Positions 36,778 through 45,730 of a stretch of 64,000 bases of DNA are shown one piece after another. How positions within the stretch are numbered: the stretch's first letter is position 1; the number at the start of each line of letters is the position of its first letter. The translations under genes were made by a program, and so were the position numbers. Under the pieces are notes generated by a model that was given only the letters and a program-made list of their open reading frames with translations, had not been told where the DNA came from and ran no database searches. Source of the stretch: Pseudoxanthomonas sp. PXM03 (GTDB lineage Bacteria > Pseudomonadota > Gammaproteobacteria > Xanthomonadales > Xanthomonadaceae); assembly GCF_014852005.1 (NCBI RefSeq), contig NZ_JACVAU010000003.1, positions 1 to 64,000 of the forward strand. The letters are read 5' to 3'.

Positions 36778-37466
36778 CTCGCCCTGGCTCTTGGTCTGCC
36801 GCGCGGTCTGCAGATGGCTGGGCGATTCAGGGTCTTCTCGACCATCTTCTGGAATCGTTCACTGCCCAGCGCACGCTCTTGTTCCAGATGGTTGCGTATG
36901 GCTTTTAAGTCGTCTTCGCAGATGCCGGCTTGCAACCACTCCCGATAAGCAGCGATGCGCTCGGCAAAAGTGTGGGCGAGCGCCAGATACACAGGATGCG
37001 GGGTAATCAATGGATCGCAGGCAGTGCCCAGATGCGTATGCACGCTGGACCAGCGGTAGTCCTCGGGTGCGGTGACCATGGCGGCACGGACCGGATTGAG
37101 CTCGATGTAACGGCAAACCGTGAGCAGGTAGCGATCCGAATCAACCAGACAGGATTTGAAACGCCCTTGCCACAGAGTGCCGCTACGTCCGTGCCTGGCA
37201 TTGAATGCCTGCACATAGTTTTGCCCCAATACGCGCATGGCAGGCGCCAGCGATTCTGGTTTGGAGGGCGTAAGCAGCAGATGGACATGGTTGTCCATCA
37301 ATACGAAGGCATGGACGGCGATGCAGTGGGCTGCGCAAGCTTCGCGCAGCAGGCGATGGAAGTGATGGCGATCCTCATCATCAAGGAAGATGGCGGCGCG
37401 ATTGACGCCACGCTGGGTGACGTGGAGGGGAATGCCGGCGAGTACGAGTCGGGCGCGACGTGGCAT
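36774..37466 (-). CDS. REP-associated tyrosine transposase (RAYT, IS200-like Y1 fold)
   Basis: A 230-residue single-strand transposase of the Y1/HUH superfamily. The HUH motif is in DNHVHLLLTP, and the nucleophile Tyr is in GQNYVQAFN, followed by the RAYT-typical GTLWQGRFKS, RYIELNPVRA and YRWSSV segments. RAYT proteins are single-copy domesticated relatives of IS200/IS605 transposases that recognise short palindromic REP sequences. The reading frame is intact. The gene is enclosed by 17-bp inverted repeats whose inner end supplies its stop codon, so gene and repeats appear to be one unit. Confidence 0.9.
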   Translation of the reverse strand: MPRRARLVLAGIPLHVTQRGVNRAAIFLDDEDRHHFHRLLREACAAHCIAVHAFVLMDNHVHLLLTPSKPESLAPAMRVLGQNYVQAFNARHGRSGTLWQGRFKSCLVDSDRYLLTVCRYIELNPVRAAMVTAPEDYRWSSVHTHLGTACDPLITPHPVYLALAHTFAERIAAYREWLQAGICEDDLKAIRNHLEQERALGSERFQKMVEKTLNRPAICRPRGRPRARAS

Positions 37467-37561
37467 GCTGAGACCGCAAGCGATGGGCTGATGCGAGCAT
37501 GCCCATGATCTCCGGTGAGTCGGATCGGTGAAGGTGTAGGCGGCATGTAGGAGAATACCGC

Positions 37562-37578
37562 TTAATTCCCTCCGTCCC
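37562..37578 (-). repeat. Right inverted repeat of the RAYT element
   Basis: Exact inverted copy of 36761-36777 (TTAATTCCCTCCGTCCC on the plus strand), 96 bases upstream of the transposase start codon. It marks the right boundary of the element, just before the flagellar-type cluster begins. Confidence 0.85.
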
Positions 37579-37741
37579 CTATAGTTGGGCAGCTTGACTG
37601 TAGCAGCGAATATCTCAGCGCCGTTACCACCTCCAACAGGCGATTCAGCCGCGTACGGTAGATAGGACGCTAAACTCCGAACGGCTGGCGGGGACTATTC
37701 GATATGCACCCGCACCCAGCCCAGACCCCGAAGGGAATTCA

Positions 37742-38302
37742 ATGAGTTACGACCGTCTCGACAATGAAGAACTCTTGCGGCTGTCGCTGTCAGCGATGAC
37801 AGCCAACCGCGATGCCGATGCCACAGAATTGCTGAAGATTCTGGTTGAACGGGATCCCTCCCACGCTTACGGCCACTACCTGCTGGCCGCCCAGCATGCT
37901 CAGCTGGGCATGATGGATCGCGCTGAAGCTGGTTTCCGCACGGCGACCGACCTCGGACCTGCAGACTTCCCCATGCCCCGCTTCCAACTGGGCCAGCTCC
38001 TCCTGTTGAAGGGCGAGGCTGATGAAGCCCACAAGACCCTGGCGCCGCTCACCGAAGGCGGAGGCTCGCTTTCAGTCTACGCTGCCGCACTCAGTGCCCT
38101 GGCAACGTCGGACACTGCGTCCGCCATCCAGCACCTCCAGCACGGCCTTGAACTTTCACAAGCCATTCCGGCGCTGGCACAGGACATGGCGCGCCTGCTG
38201 CAGCAATTGCGTGAGCGCGAGCCGCTGGCAAATCAAGGAGAGCCCGCCGCCGCCAGCACCGGCGCCAGCTTCCTGCTGTCCAACTACGGCCGCCAGCACT
38301 GA
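37742..38302 (+). CDS. Small TPR-repeat protein, first gene of the flagellar-type cluster
   Basis: A 186-residue soluble protein made mainly of helical tetratricopeptide-like repeats (for example HAYGHYLLAAQHAQLGMMDRA and FQLGQLLLLKGEADEAHKTL). It has no signal peptide. A strong AAGGGA ribosome binding site precedes the ATG. It is the first plus-strand gene before the export genes and only 6 bases separate it from the next. TPR proteins commonly act as chaperones or scaffolds in type III systems, so an export-chaperone or assembly role is plausible but is inferred only from position. It is not a recognised core flagellar protein. Confidence 0.75.
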   Translation: MSYDRLDNEELLRLSLSAMTANRDADATELLKILVERDPSHAYGHYLLAAQHAQLGMMDRAEAGFRTATDLGPADFPMPRFQLGQLLLLKGEADEAHKTLAPLTEGGGSLSVYAAALSALATSDTASAIQHLQHGLELSQAIPALAQDMARLLQQLREREPLANQGEPAAASTGASFLLSNYGRQH

Positions 38303-38308
38303 CGCCTC

Positions 38309-38707
38309 GTGGCCATGGACCGCCTGTCATCGACGTCTGCCCTGATCGCCGCCCTTCGCGGCGACATGCTGCGCAAGACAGAAAAAAGGCCGGCATCCTC
38401 CCCAACCTCGCGGACATCCCAAGCCGACAAAGGCACACCCACCGCCGCCAAGTCGCCGGCGAAACTGCGGGCCCAACTGGTCGATATCGCACGCGAGGTG
38501 GATCTGACGGATCCTGCATCCATCCAGAACTCCCGCGTTCGCCTGGTCAGAGCCGTGCTGTTGTGGGAATACGGCGAAGCCTTTCGAGAACACCCGGACT
38601 GGAAGCCCCTGATGGACCACATCATCGGCACATTCGAGGTCGATGATGCGCAGAATCAAAGGTACATGGATTTACTATCAGCACTGAAGTCCAGTAAACA
38701 CAAGTAG
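38309..38707 (+). CDS. Hypothetical protein in the flagellar-type cluster
   Basis: I do not recognise this protein. It has up to 132 residues, beginning at GTG (38309) or ATG (38315). Residues about 20-55 are a basic Ser/Thr/Pro-rich linker, and residues 55-130 are predicted mostly helical with a conserved-looking core (LVRAVLLWEYGEAFREHPDW). There is no signal peptide or membrane segment. It follows the first TPR gene by 6 bases, so the two are probably co-transcribed. Size, charge and location would fit a small export chaperone or a secreted substrate, but nothing in the sequence proves either. Confidence 0.6.
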   Translation: MAMDRLSSTSALIAALRGDMLRKTEKRPASSPTSRTSQADKGTPTAAKSPAKLRAQLVDIAREVDLTDPASIQNSRVRLVRAVLLWEYGEAFREHPDWKPLMDHIIGTFEVDDAQNQRYMDLLSALKSSKHK

Positions 38708-38720
38708 TTGCACGCGCCGC

Positions 38721-38749
38721 TTGACACCCGCCGCTGAGCCTGCATTACA
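38721..38749 (+). promoter_or_regulatory. Candidate sigma-70-type promoter ahead of the second TPR gene
   Basis: A perfect TTGACA (38721-38726) is followed after 17 bases by ATTACA, a poor -10 match. It lies in the 218-base gap before the second TPR gene, the largest gap within the cluster. The -35 is good but the -10 is weak, so this is only a candidate. Confidence 0.3.
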
Positions 38750-38925
38750 GTCCGACTCAACAAGGGGGACGCTCTTCAAAACGTGCTTTTGCAGCAGCCC
38801 ACATCCGGGGTGGATGGTGGCGATACACCTGCAGACATGGCTTGTCGGGCTCCAAGGAATTGGCATATGCGGCGGTCCTCACTTGCTCGGTGAGACGCAG
38901 CGCAGGGAAGTGGGTAAGGCTCGTA

Positions 38926-40077
38926 ATGTCGTCGCTGCAACGGTTGAGCGCCTTCCTGGCGCAGGATCCAGGCAATCCCGAACTGGCATGTGAAGTCTTC
39001 GATCAGCACTTCGCGGCGGGGAGTTTTGCTGAAGCGCGCGGCACCTTGGAGCCGCTACCGGAAGAGGGCCAGGCGCTAGTCAGCGTGCGCTTCCGTTACG
39101 CGCGGCTCGATCTGGTTACCGGCGAATATCGCCGAGCAGAAGACAACCTGGTCTGCCTTCAGGCCACGGGCCACGACGGTCCGACAATCGCCCACGACAT
39201 CGTGTTTGCGCAGCTCTGCCAGCGCAACCTCGACGGCGCGCATGCATCGCTCGAAACCGCACTCACCCGCCACGGCGAGACCGCCGCGCTGCGTATCCTG
39301 CAGGCGCGCATCGCGCTGATGCGCAAGGACTACGCCGCCGCCCAGGCCGCGCTGGATGACGCGCTCCGCCTGGATCCCGCCGATGCGACGACACAAGGAC
39401 TCCGCGCGCTGGCCTGGCTCGACGCGGGCGATGAAGCGCAGGCACTCAACATCGCAGCTGCCTGCCTGGCGCAGCATCCGGATCAGCATGAAGCACTGCT
39501 GGCGGCCGGTACCGCCAGCCTCTGGCGCGGGGATGCGCAGCTCGCGGGCCAGCACTACGGCCGTGCACTGGACCGGTTTCCAAACTCGGGCCGTGCGCTG
39601 TCCGGGATGGGCCAATGCCACATGCTGGCCGGGGATCTCGACCAGGCGCGTACCACGCTGGAGCGCGCGGTGGTAGCGATGCCGGACCACGTCGGCACTT
39701 GGCATGCGCTGGCTTGGATCCAACTGCTCTCCGGCGAGCTCGCTATCGCCGAAAAGAGCTACCTCGAAGCCCTGGATCTGGATCGCAACTTCGCTGAGTC
39801 GCACGGCGGACTTGCGGTTGTTGCGCTGTTGGACGAGCGCTACGAGGAGGGCGAGGATGCCATGAAGCGCGCGCTCCGTCTGGACCCCGCGTGTGTAAGC
39901 GGCCGCTATGCGCGCTCGCTTTGGTTGCAACACACCGGCGAACATGACGCCGCGGATGCCATCTTCGCGGAACTGATGCGTGCGGGCGCCATGCCTGGCA
40001 TCAGTGACGAGGACGCACGCGTCGCAGCCCAGCGCGTGCGCGAACGCGCGACCGCCCAGCGCGGCGGACGACGCTAG
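38926..40077 (+). CDS. TPR-repeat protein upstream of fliQ
   Basis: A 383-residue protein built almost wholly of tetratricopeptide-like helical pairs (about nine), for example AALRILQARIALMRKDYAAAQ, HEALLAAGTASLWRGDAQLA and GTWHALAWIQLLSGELAIAEK. It has no signal peptide, so it is probably cytoplasmic. The ATG at 38926 is preferred over an upstream in-frame TTG because repeat-like sequence starts right after it and a TAAGG motif precedes it. The fliQ start follows 10 bases after its stop, so the gene is joined to the export operon. It is larger than the TPR protein at 37742 but likely has a related scaffold or chaperone job. Confidence 0.75.
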   Translation: MSSLQRLSAFLAQDPGNPELACEVFDQHFAAGSFAEARGTLEPLPEEGQALVSVRFRYARLDLVTGEYRRAEDNLVCLQATGHDGPTIAHDIVFAQLCQRNLDGAHASLETALTRHGETAALRILQARIALMRKDYAAAQAALDDALRLDPADATTQGLRALAWLDAGDEAQALNIAAACLAQHPDQHEALLAAGTASLWRGDAQLAGQHYGRALDRFPNSGRALSGMGQCHMLAGDLDQARTTLERAVVAMPDHVGTWHALAWIQLLSGELAIAEKSYLEALDLDRNFAESHGGLAVVALLDERYEEGEDAMKRALRLDPACVSGRYARSLWLQHTGEHDAADAIFAELMRAGAMPGISDEDARVAAQRVRERATAQRGGRR

Positions 40078-40087
40078 GAGCGCGGGC

Positions 40088-40351
40088 ATGGATGCCGATA
40101 CCGCCATGCACCTGCTGTCAGAAACGCTGTGGGCCGCAGCGAAGGTGTCGGCACCGATCCTGCTGGTGACCTTGGTTGTGGGACTGCTGATCTCGATCGT
40201 GCAGGTTGTCACCCAGGTGCAGGAAATGACGTTGACCTTCATCCCGAAGCTGATCGCGGTGGGCGTGATCAGCCTGATGCTCGGCGGCTGGATGATCGCC
40301 ACCACCGTGGAACTGGCCAATCGCCTGTTCGAATTCGCCGCGGGTCTTTAG
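40088..40351 (+). CDS. fliQ: Flagellar-type export gate protein FliQ
   Basis: An 87-residue protein with two transmembrane helices, the normal size for FliQ/SctS. The segment PILLVTLVVGLLISIVQVVT followed by QEMTLTFIPK is the family hallmark. FliQ joins FliP and FliR in the export-gate helix at the centre of the basal body. I chose the ATG at 40088, preceded by TAGGAG, because the FliQ homology begins there. The following fliR starts 3 bases after the stop. Confidence 0.95.
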   Translation: MDADTAMHLLSETLWAAAKVSAPILLVTLVVGLLISIVQVVTQVQEMTLTFIPKLIAVGVISLMLGGWMIATTVELANRLFEFAAGL

Positions 40352-40353
40352 TC

Positions 40354-41121
40354 ATGGATCCCATCACCACCTTCGCCGTCGTCTTCGCCTTCGCACTATT
40401 ACGTTATTTGCCGGTGATGGTCCTGCCGGGTCTGTCGCCATTGAGCTGGGCGCCGGCCTTCATTCGCATCATCCTGCTGCTGGCGTTCTCCTGGTTGACC
40501 GTCCTCGCGTTGCCTGACACGCCGCCGATCGACGCACGCGGATGGCCGGTCGCACTGGTGCTCGGCGCATTGGGCGAACTGCTGATCGGGCTCGTCTTCG
40601 GACTGGGTTTAATGTTGCCGAATGCGGCATTGCATACGTCGGGCTGGTTGCTGGACATGCAGGCCGGTCTTGGGGCGGCCACGTTGTTCAACCCCGGATC
40701 CGGCAGCGGCGAATCGCTGCTCGGACATGCGCTGATGCTCGCAGCCACCGTCCTGTTCTTCACCCTGGACCTGCATGTGCTGCTGTTCAAGGGCATCGCC
40801 GCTAGCCAGAGCTGGATGCCGCTGGGGAGCCTGTCGCTGAACCTGCAGCAGGACGCGTTCTTCGCACTGCTAGGAAGCAGTTTCCTGTCCGGCCTGATGG
40901 TAGTTTCACCGGTCGTGATCGGTCTGTTCTGCATCGACATTGCGATCGCCTATGCCAGCCGCTCGATGCCCCAGGCCAACATCTACTTCCTGGCGCTACC
41001 GTTGAAGGTGGCGGCGGCGGTCGGATTGCTTGCGCTGACCTTGGCATACGCGCCGACGTTGATCGGACGCTTGTTCCGCGATGCCTTCGACCAGGTTCCC
41101 GCCGTTCTGGGGGTGCGCTGA
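40354..41121 (+). CDS. fliR: Flagellar-type export gate protein FliR
   Basis: A 255-residue polytopic membrane protein of normal FliR/SctT length. The segments RYLPVMVLPGL near the N-terminus, ALGELLIGLVFGLGL in the middle and LPLKVAAAVGLLALTL near the C-terminus match the family. FliR is one subunit of the FliP5-FliQ4-FliR1 export gate. Its stop codon overlaps the flhB start by one base. Confidence 0.94.
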   Translation: MDPITTFAVVFAFALLRYLPVMVLPGLSPLSWAPAFIRIILLLAFSWLTVLALPDTPPIDARGWPVALVLGALGELLIGLVFGLGLMLPNAALHTSGWLLDMQAGLGAATLFNPGSGSGESLLGHALMLAATVLFFTLDLHVLLFKGIAASQSWMPLGSLSLNLQQDAFFALLGSSFLSGLMVVSPVVIGLFCIDIAIAYASRSMPQANIYFLALPLKVAAAVGLLALTLAYAPTLIGRLFRDAFDQVPAVLGVR

Positions 41122-42188
41122 TGGCGCAGGGCGACCAGGACAAGACGGAACAGCCGACGCCGTACCGCCTTGAGGAGGCTCGGCGCAAAGGTGAGGTCGC
41201 CAAGAGCGCGGACATCGTGGGCGTATCCGGCCTGCTCGTGTTCGTGGTGACGCTGATGTTGACTGTGGCGGGCATTGCCGATGCGTTGTCCGGCGCGACG
41301 CGCCGCGTTGTCGAACTCGCGGGCGCGAGGCCATTGCTGGGCATGGAGATGATGGGGTGGCTCGGCGAGGTCTACAGCGGACTGATGCAGTCCATGATGC
41401 CGCTCGTGCTGGCCTTGGTCGTGGTCGCCGTGGTCGCCAACCTCGCGCAGACCGGGCCCATCTTCAGCGCGCATCCTATCCGGCCGGATTTTCAGCGGAT
41501 GAATCCCGCCAATGCGTTCAAGCGCGTCTTCTCGATGCGTAGCCTGTGGGAGCTGGGCAAACTGACGGTGAAGCTTGTTTTGCTTGTCATGCTGGGCTAC
41601 TTGGCGTTTTCCGCCGCGCCACGACTGATTGCACTCGTTGCGTCTGCATCTCCCCAGCAGCTGCCGGGACTCGTTCTCACCGGCTTTTGGAAAACGTCTC
41701 TCTATGTGCTGCTGGTGCTCGGCCTGGCCGCGCTGGCCGACCTGATGTTCGTGCGCCGCGATCATATGAAGCGCATGCGCATGAGTCGTCGCGAACTGCG
41801 CGACGAGGTCAAGCGCCGCGATGGCGATCCGGAGGTCAAGTCGAAGCAGAAACGGCAGCAACGTGAGTTGCTGAAGAAGGTTCGGGCGCTGCCACGTGTA
41901 GGCGACGCCGACGTGGTACTGACCAACCCGACCCACTATGCGGTCGCTGTGCAGTACCGTCCCAGGACCATGCGGGCTCCGATCGTGCTGGCCAAAGGCA
42001 GGGGTTTCCTGGCGGCACGCATTCGCGCCCTGGCGGGCACGGCCGGCGTGCCGGTGCTGCGCATGCCCGCGTTGGCACGTGCGATCTATGCAGACTGCGA
42101 GATCGACGCACCGGTGCCCGAAGCCCTGTATGGTCAGCTCGCTCCGGTGTACCGGCAGTTGTTCGCACAGGGCAGGACGCCGCGATGA
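41121..42188 (+). CDS. flhB: Flagellar-type export switch protein FlhB
   Basis: A 355-residue membrane protein with four N-terminal helices and a cytoplasmic C-terminal domain. It keeps the N-terminal GDQDKTEQPTPYRLEEARRK block and the autocleavage NPTH motif, with Asn269 at the same position as in enteric FlhB. Self-cleavage there switches export from rod/hook to later substrates. An intact NPTH means the cluster can still make a specificity switch even though no filament gene is nearby. It overlaps flhA by four bases. Confidence 0.96.
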   Translation: MAQGDQDKTEQPTPYRLEEARRKGEVAKSADIVGVSGLLVFVVTLMLTVAGIADALSGATRRVVELAGARPLLGMEMMGWLGEVYSGLMQSMMPLVLALVVVAVVANLAQTGPIFSAHPIRPDFQRMNPANAFKRVFSMRSLWELGKLTVKLVLLVMLGYLAFSAAPRLIALVASASPQQLPGLVLTGFWKTSLYVLLVLGLAALADLMFVRRDHMKRMRMSRRELRDEVKRRDGDPEVKSKQKRQQRELLKKVRALPRVGDADVVLTNPTHYAVAVQYRPRTMRAPIVLAKGRGFLAARIRALAGTAGVPVLRMPALARAIYADCEIDAPVPEALYGQLAPVYRQLFAQGRTPR

Positions 42189-44251
42189 AGGAACTTTTCG
42201 CACTGCTGTGGTCTGACAAACGCGATCTGGCGCTGGTCGCCCTGGTCGTGGGCATCCTGATCATCCTGTTCGTGCCCGTCCCGCCGCCCGTGCTGGACTT
42301 CCTGCTGGTGATCAATATCAGCTTGGCGCTGCTGGTGCTGCTGGTGACGTTCTTCACCGAGTCGCCGCTGAACTTCTCGACGTTCCCGACGCTGCTGCTC
42401 ATCGCTACGATGTTCCGGCTGGCGCTGAACGTATCCGCGACGCGCCTGATCCTTGACGGTGCGGATGCAGGGCGTGTCATCAATGCGATCGGCTCGTTCG
42501 TGATTCGCGGCAACTACGTCGTCGGCATTGTCGTGTTCCTGATCCTCGTCGTGGTGCAGTACGTCGTCGTCACCAACGGTGCCCAGCGCGTGGCGGAAGT
42601 GGCGGCGCGCTTCACCCTGGACAGCATGCCCGGCAAGCAGATGAGCATCGATGCCGACATGAACATGGGCCTGATCGACGAACACGAGGCGCGCCGGCGC
42701 CGCGCGATGATCGAGAAGGAAGCCAACTTCTATGGCGCCATGGATGGCGCCACCAAGTTCGTCAAGGGCGACGCGATCGCCGGCATCATCATCATCCTCA
42801 TCAATATCGTCGGCGGGCTGGCCATCGGCATCGCGCAGATGGGCATGCCCTGGACCGAAGCGGTCCAGCGCTTCACCCTGTTGACGGTCGGCGATGGCAT
42901 CGTCACCCAGATTCCTTCGCTGGTGATCGCGGTCGCCACCGGCATCATCATCACCCGTGCCGCTGCGGATGCCCGGCTGGGTGAAGAGATCCCGCGGCAG
43001 ATGCTGTCGAGCCCACGTGCACTGCTGGTCGTCGCCGCCGTGCTGCTGGTAATCCTGTTCCTGCCTGACTTCCCAAGTTTCCCGGTGCTGCTGGTATTGG
43101 CGGGAGTCGTCGCGCTGGCGTGGTACGCGATGCGCGCCGCGCGCACGCAGGATGACGAGAACGATCCCGAGGGCGCAGCGGGCGCCAATGCCAGTGGCGG
43201 CGGCACCCAGGACGACTTGCAACAGGCCATGCGCCTCGAGCCGATCGAAATCAGGCTCGGAGCCACCGTCCATGACCTGCTGATGGGCCCCACGGGTGAT
43301 CTCGCCGAACGCATCATCCATCTGCGCAAGCAGGTCGCCAGCGAACTGGGATTCGTACTTCCGAAGGTGCAGACATCGTTGCGCCCCGACCTGGATGCGC
43401 ATGTCTACGAAGTCCTCGTCCAGGGCAATCGGATCGGGCAGGGCACGCTTCGCCCTCAACAGGTGCTGGCAATCAACCCTGGCAGCGTTCGCCAAAAGCT
43501 GGAAGGTCTCGAGACACGCGACCCCGCGTATGGCCTGCCGGCACTATGGATCGAGCCCGAGCAAAGGACGGCGGCCAGGACGGCGGGCTACACGCTGGTC
43601 GAACCCGACACCGTGCTGATCACCCATCTGAACGAACTGGTCAAGCAGCAGGCGCCGGAATTGCTGACGCGCATGGAGACGGAACGCCTGGTCCGCCGCC
43701 TGCGCGAGAGCAGCGGACCGCTGGTGGACGAACTGGTGCCGAACATCCTGACGTTCTCCGACATCCAGAAGACGTTGCAACTGCTGCTGCGCGAGCAAGT
43801 CAGCGTCCGCAATCTCGAAGCCATCCTGGAAGTCCTGGTGGACGTGGGCCGGACGATCAAAGTTCCGGAGGAACTCGCGGAGCGAGTGCGCGAACGCTTG
43901 GGCCCGTCCATCTGTCAGAAGTTCAGCGATACCCGTGGCGAGTTGAACGTGCTGACCCTGGCACCCGATGTCGAGCGCTCCCTGTTGGGCACTCAGCGAA
44001 CCGTAGAGGGCAGGGCGCCGCTTTTTTCCGACATGGCCCAGCTCGACGTCTTCATCAAGCACCTGTCGCGGCAGTCGGAGGCGATGATGGGCCGCAACCT
44101 GATGCCGGTGTTGCTGTGCCCATCGCCACTGCGACGTCCTCTGCGCAACCTGGTCCAGCGTTCGTTGCCGCACGTGGCCATCGTCGGGCTCAACGAAGTT
44201 CCCCCCACCACCATGGTCCGTTCCTTCGCGGCAGTCGGAGGTTCCCCATGA
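42185..44251 (+). CDS. flhA: Flagellar-type export gate protein FlhA
   Basis: A 688-residue protein of normal FlhA/SctV length. It has about eight N-terminal transmembrane helices, the FHIPEP-type segment (SPLNFSTFPTLLLIATMFRLALN), the cytoplasmic loop with GKQMSIDADMNMGLIDEHEA, and a C-terminal ring domain. FlhA forms the nonameric ring that docks substrate-chaperone complexes and uses the proton gradient. The sequence is well conserved, in contrast to the shortened ring and switch proteins downstream, which points to selection for secretion. Confidence 0.96.
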   Translation: MKELFALLWSDKRDLALVALVVGILIILFVPVPPPVLDFLLVINISLALLVLLVTFFTESPLNFSTFPTLLLIATMFRLALNVSATRLILDGADAGRVINAIGSFVIRGNYVVGIVVFLILVVVQYVVVTNGAQRVAEVAARFTLDSMPGKQMSIDADMNMGLIDEHEARRRRAMIEKEANFYGAMDGATKFVKGDAIAGIIIILINIVGGLAIGIAQMGMPWTEAVQRFTLLTVGDGIVTQIPSLVIAVATGIIITRAAADARLGEEIPRQMLSSPRALLVVAAVLLVILFLPDFPSFPVLLVLAGVVALAWYAMRAARTQDDENDPEGAAGANASGGGTQDDLQQAMRLEPIEIRLGATVHDLLMGPTGDLAERIIHLRKQVASELGFVLPKVQTSLRPDLDAHVYEVLVQGNRIGQGTLRPQQVLAINPGSVRQKLEGLETRDPAYGLPALWIEPEQRTAARTAGYTLVEPDTVLITHLNELVKQQAPELLTRMETERLVRRLRESSGPLVDELVPNILTFSDIQKTLQLLLREQVSVRNLEAILEVLVDVGRTIKVPEELAERVRERLGPSICQKFSDTRGELNVLTLAPDVERSLLGTQRTVEGRAPLFSDMAQLDVFIKHLSRQSEAMMGRNLMPVLLCPSPLRRPLRNLVQRSLPHVAIVGLNEVPPTTMVRSFAAVGGSP

Positions 44252-44276
44252 CATCTGTCCAGTACGGGAGTTGCAT

Positions 44277-44945
44277 ATGAGCGACACCATCCAGGTCATC
44301 AGTCGCGCTCTGGGCGCGGACGTGCAAGGCCTCAATGCGGTCAGCCACAACGTCGCCAACCTCGCCACACCGGGCTTCCAGGGTGTGCGCATGCTTCCCG
44401 ATTTCGCCAACGCGCTGGCCCAGGAACAGCGCGTGCAGTTGCAAGACGGTCCGCTCAAACAGACCGGTCGCTCCCTCGACCTCGCGCTCCGCGGGGATGG
44501 ATTCTTCCAGGTCAAGCGTGGCGACGAGGTACTGCTCACCCGTGCCGGGCACTTCGTCCGTCGCGCCGACGGCGTGCTCGCCACGCTCGCCGGCGACGAG
44601 GTAATGACCGATGCCGGTCCGCTGGTATTGCCGGAACAGGATGTACGCGTCGATGGCGCAGGCATTGTCTGGCAGGGCGATCAGCGCCTGGCGCAGCTCG
44701 CGGTCGCGGGTATCGCCGAGCCCGCACGCCTGCAGGCAACTGGCGGCGGCTACCGCTACGACGGCACCGTAGGAACATGGAACGGCACGGTGCAGCAAGG
44801 GGCCATCGAGCAGTCCAATGTCGACGCCGCCGAAGAGACCCAGCGGCTGATCGAACTCAGCCGACACGCGGAATCCGTGCAGCGCGCCATCTCCATCTAC
44901 GATCGCACGCTTGATACCGGCATCAATCGCATCGGCGACAACTGA
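44277..44945 (+). CDS. flgF: Proximal rod protein FlgF
   Basis: A 222-residue axial protein with the conserved rod/hook N-terminus (NAVSHNVANLATPGF) and the C-terminal helix (GAIEQSNVDAAEETQRLIELSRHAE). FlgF is a proximal rod subunit that crosses the periplasm. It is shorter than the usual 245-250 residues. A GGGAG ribosome binding site precedes the ATG at 44277, 25 bases after flhA. It pairs with flgG immediately downstream. Confidence 0.9.
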   Translation: MSDTIQVISRALGADVQGLNAVSHNVANLATPGFQGVRMLPDFANALAQEQRVQLQDGPLKQTGRSLDLALRGDGFFQVKRGDEVLLTRAGHFVRRADGVLATLAGDEVMTDAGPLVLPEQDVRVDGAGIVWQGDQRLAQLAVAGIAEPARLQATGGGYRYDGTVGTWNGTVQQGAIEQSNVDAAEETQRLIELSRHAESVQRAISIYDRTLDTGINRIGDN

Positions 44946-44962
44946 CGCAACGAGGACCCACC

Positions 44963-45730
44963 ATGATCGACGCTCTTTATATTTCCTCCAGTGGCCTGCG
45001 CAGCCAGCAGGAACAGATCGACGTGATTTCCAACAACGTCGCCAACATGCAGACGCCCGGTTTCAAGCGTGGCCGGGTGAACTTTGCTGAAATGGCGACC
45101 TTGCCCGTGACGGGGCAGGTCGGCTCGCTGGAGCAGCAGCATCGCGGCGCGGGCGCGCGCGTTGTGTCGACCAGCCAGGAGTTCGCCACCGGCGCGCTGC
45201 AGCCCACGCGTGGCGCCCTGGACTTGGCCATCGACGGAAACGGATTCTTCGAACTGGAGAACGCCACCGGAAGCCGTTTCTATTCCCGCTCGGGCCAGTT
45301 CCGGTTGGACGACCAAGGCTACCTGACCGCAGTCAACGGCATGCGCCTGACGGCCGGCATCCAGATCCCGCAGGGCGCGAGCGACGTCCAGATCTCCGCT
45401 GAGGGCGAAGTCAGCGCCGTACTCGACGGTGCCGCCGAGCCCACCGTACTCGGCACCATCGATCTGGTGGGTTTCGTTTCAACCGAAGGACTTGTGGCGG
45501 AAGGCGGCAACGTGTTCAGCGCCGGGCCGCGTGCGGGCGAGCCGCTGCGTGGCGTGGCCGGGCAGGAGGGCTACGGCAAGCTGCAGCAGGGTTATCTGGA
45601 AATGGCCAACGTCGACATGATCGACGAGATGACGGGGCTGGTACTCGCGCAGCGCGCTTACCAGCTCAACGCGCGCGTCCTCCAGGCCTCGGACCAGGTG
45701 CTGGAAACCATCAACAACCTGCGCCGCTGA
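44963..45730 (+). CDS. flgG: Distal rod protein FlgG
   Basis: A 255-residue distal rod subunit of near-normal length. It has the N-terminal motif (DVISNNVANMQTPGFKRGRV) and the C-terminal EMANVDMIDEMTGLVLAQRA helix. Residues near 50-75 include the segment that in FlgG sets the straight rod. The last bases overlap the flgA start. It is well conserved, so the rod appears functional. Confidence 0.94.
   Translation: MIDALYISSSGLRSQQEQIDVISNNVANMQTPGFKRGRVNFAEMATLPVTGQVGSLEQQHRGAGARVVSTSQEFATGALQPTRGALDLAIDGNGFFELENATGSRFYSRSGQFRLDDQGYLTAVNGMRLTAGIQIPQGASDVQISAEGEVSAVLDGAAEPTVLGTIDLVGFVSTEGLVAEGGNVFSAGPRAGEPLRGVAGQEGYGKLQQGYLEMANVDMIDEMTGLVLAQRAYQLNARVLQASDQVLETINNLRR

Noticed and set aside
37671-37705. 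Possible sigma-28 promoter (TAAA followed by CGATA) before the first TPR gene
   Set aside because: The spacing between the two parts is 23 bases instead of about 15, and the -10 matches only 5 of 8 positions.
38776-38795. Possible sigma-54 -24/-12 element in the gap before the second TPR gene
   Set aside because: A TTTGCA is present, but no GG dinucleotide lies at the required distance.
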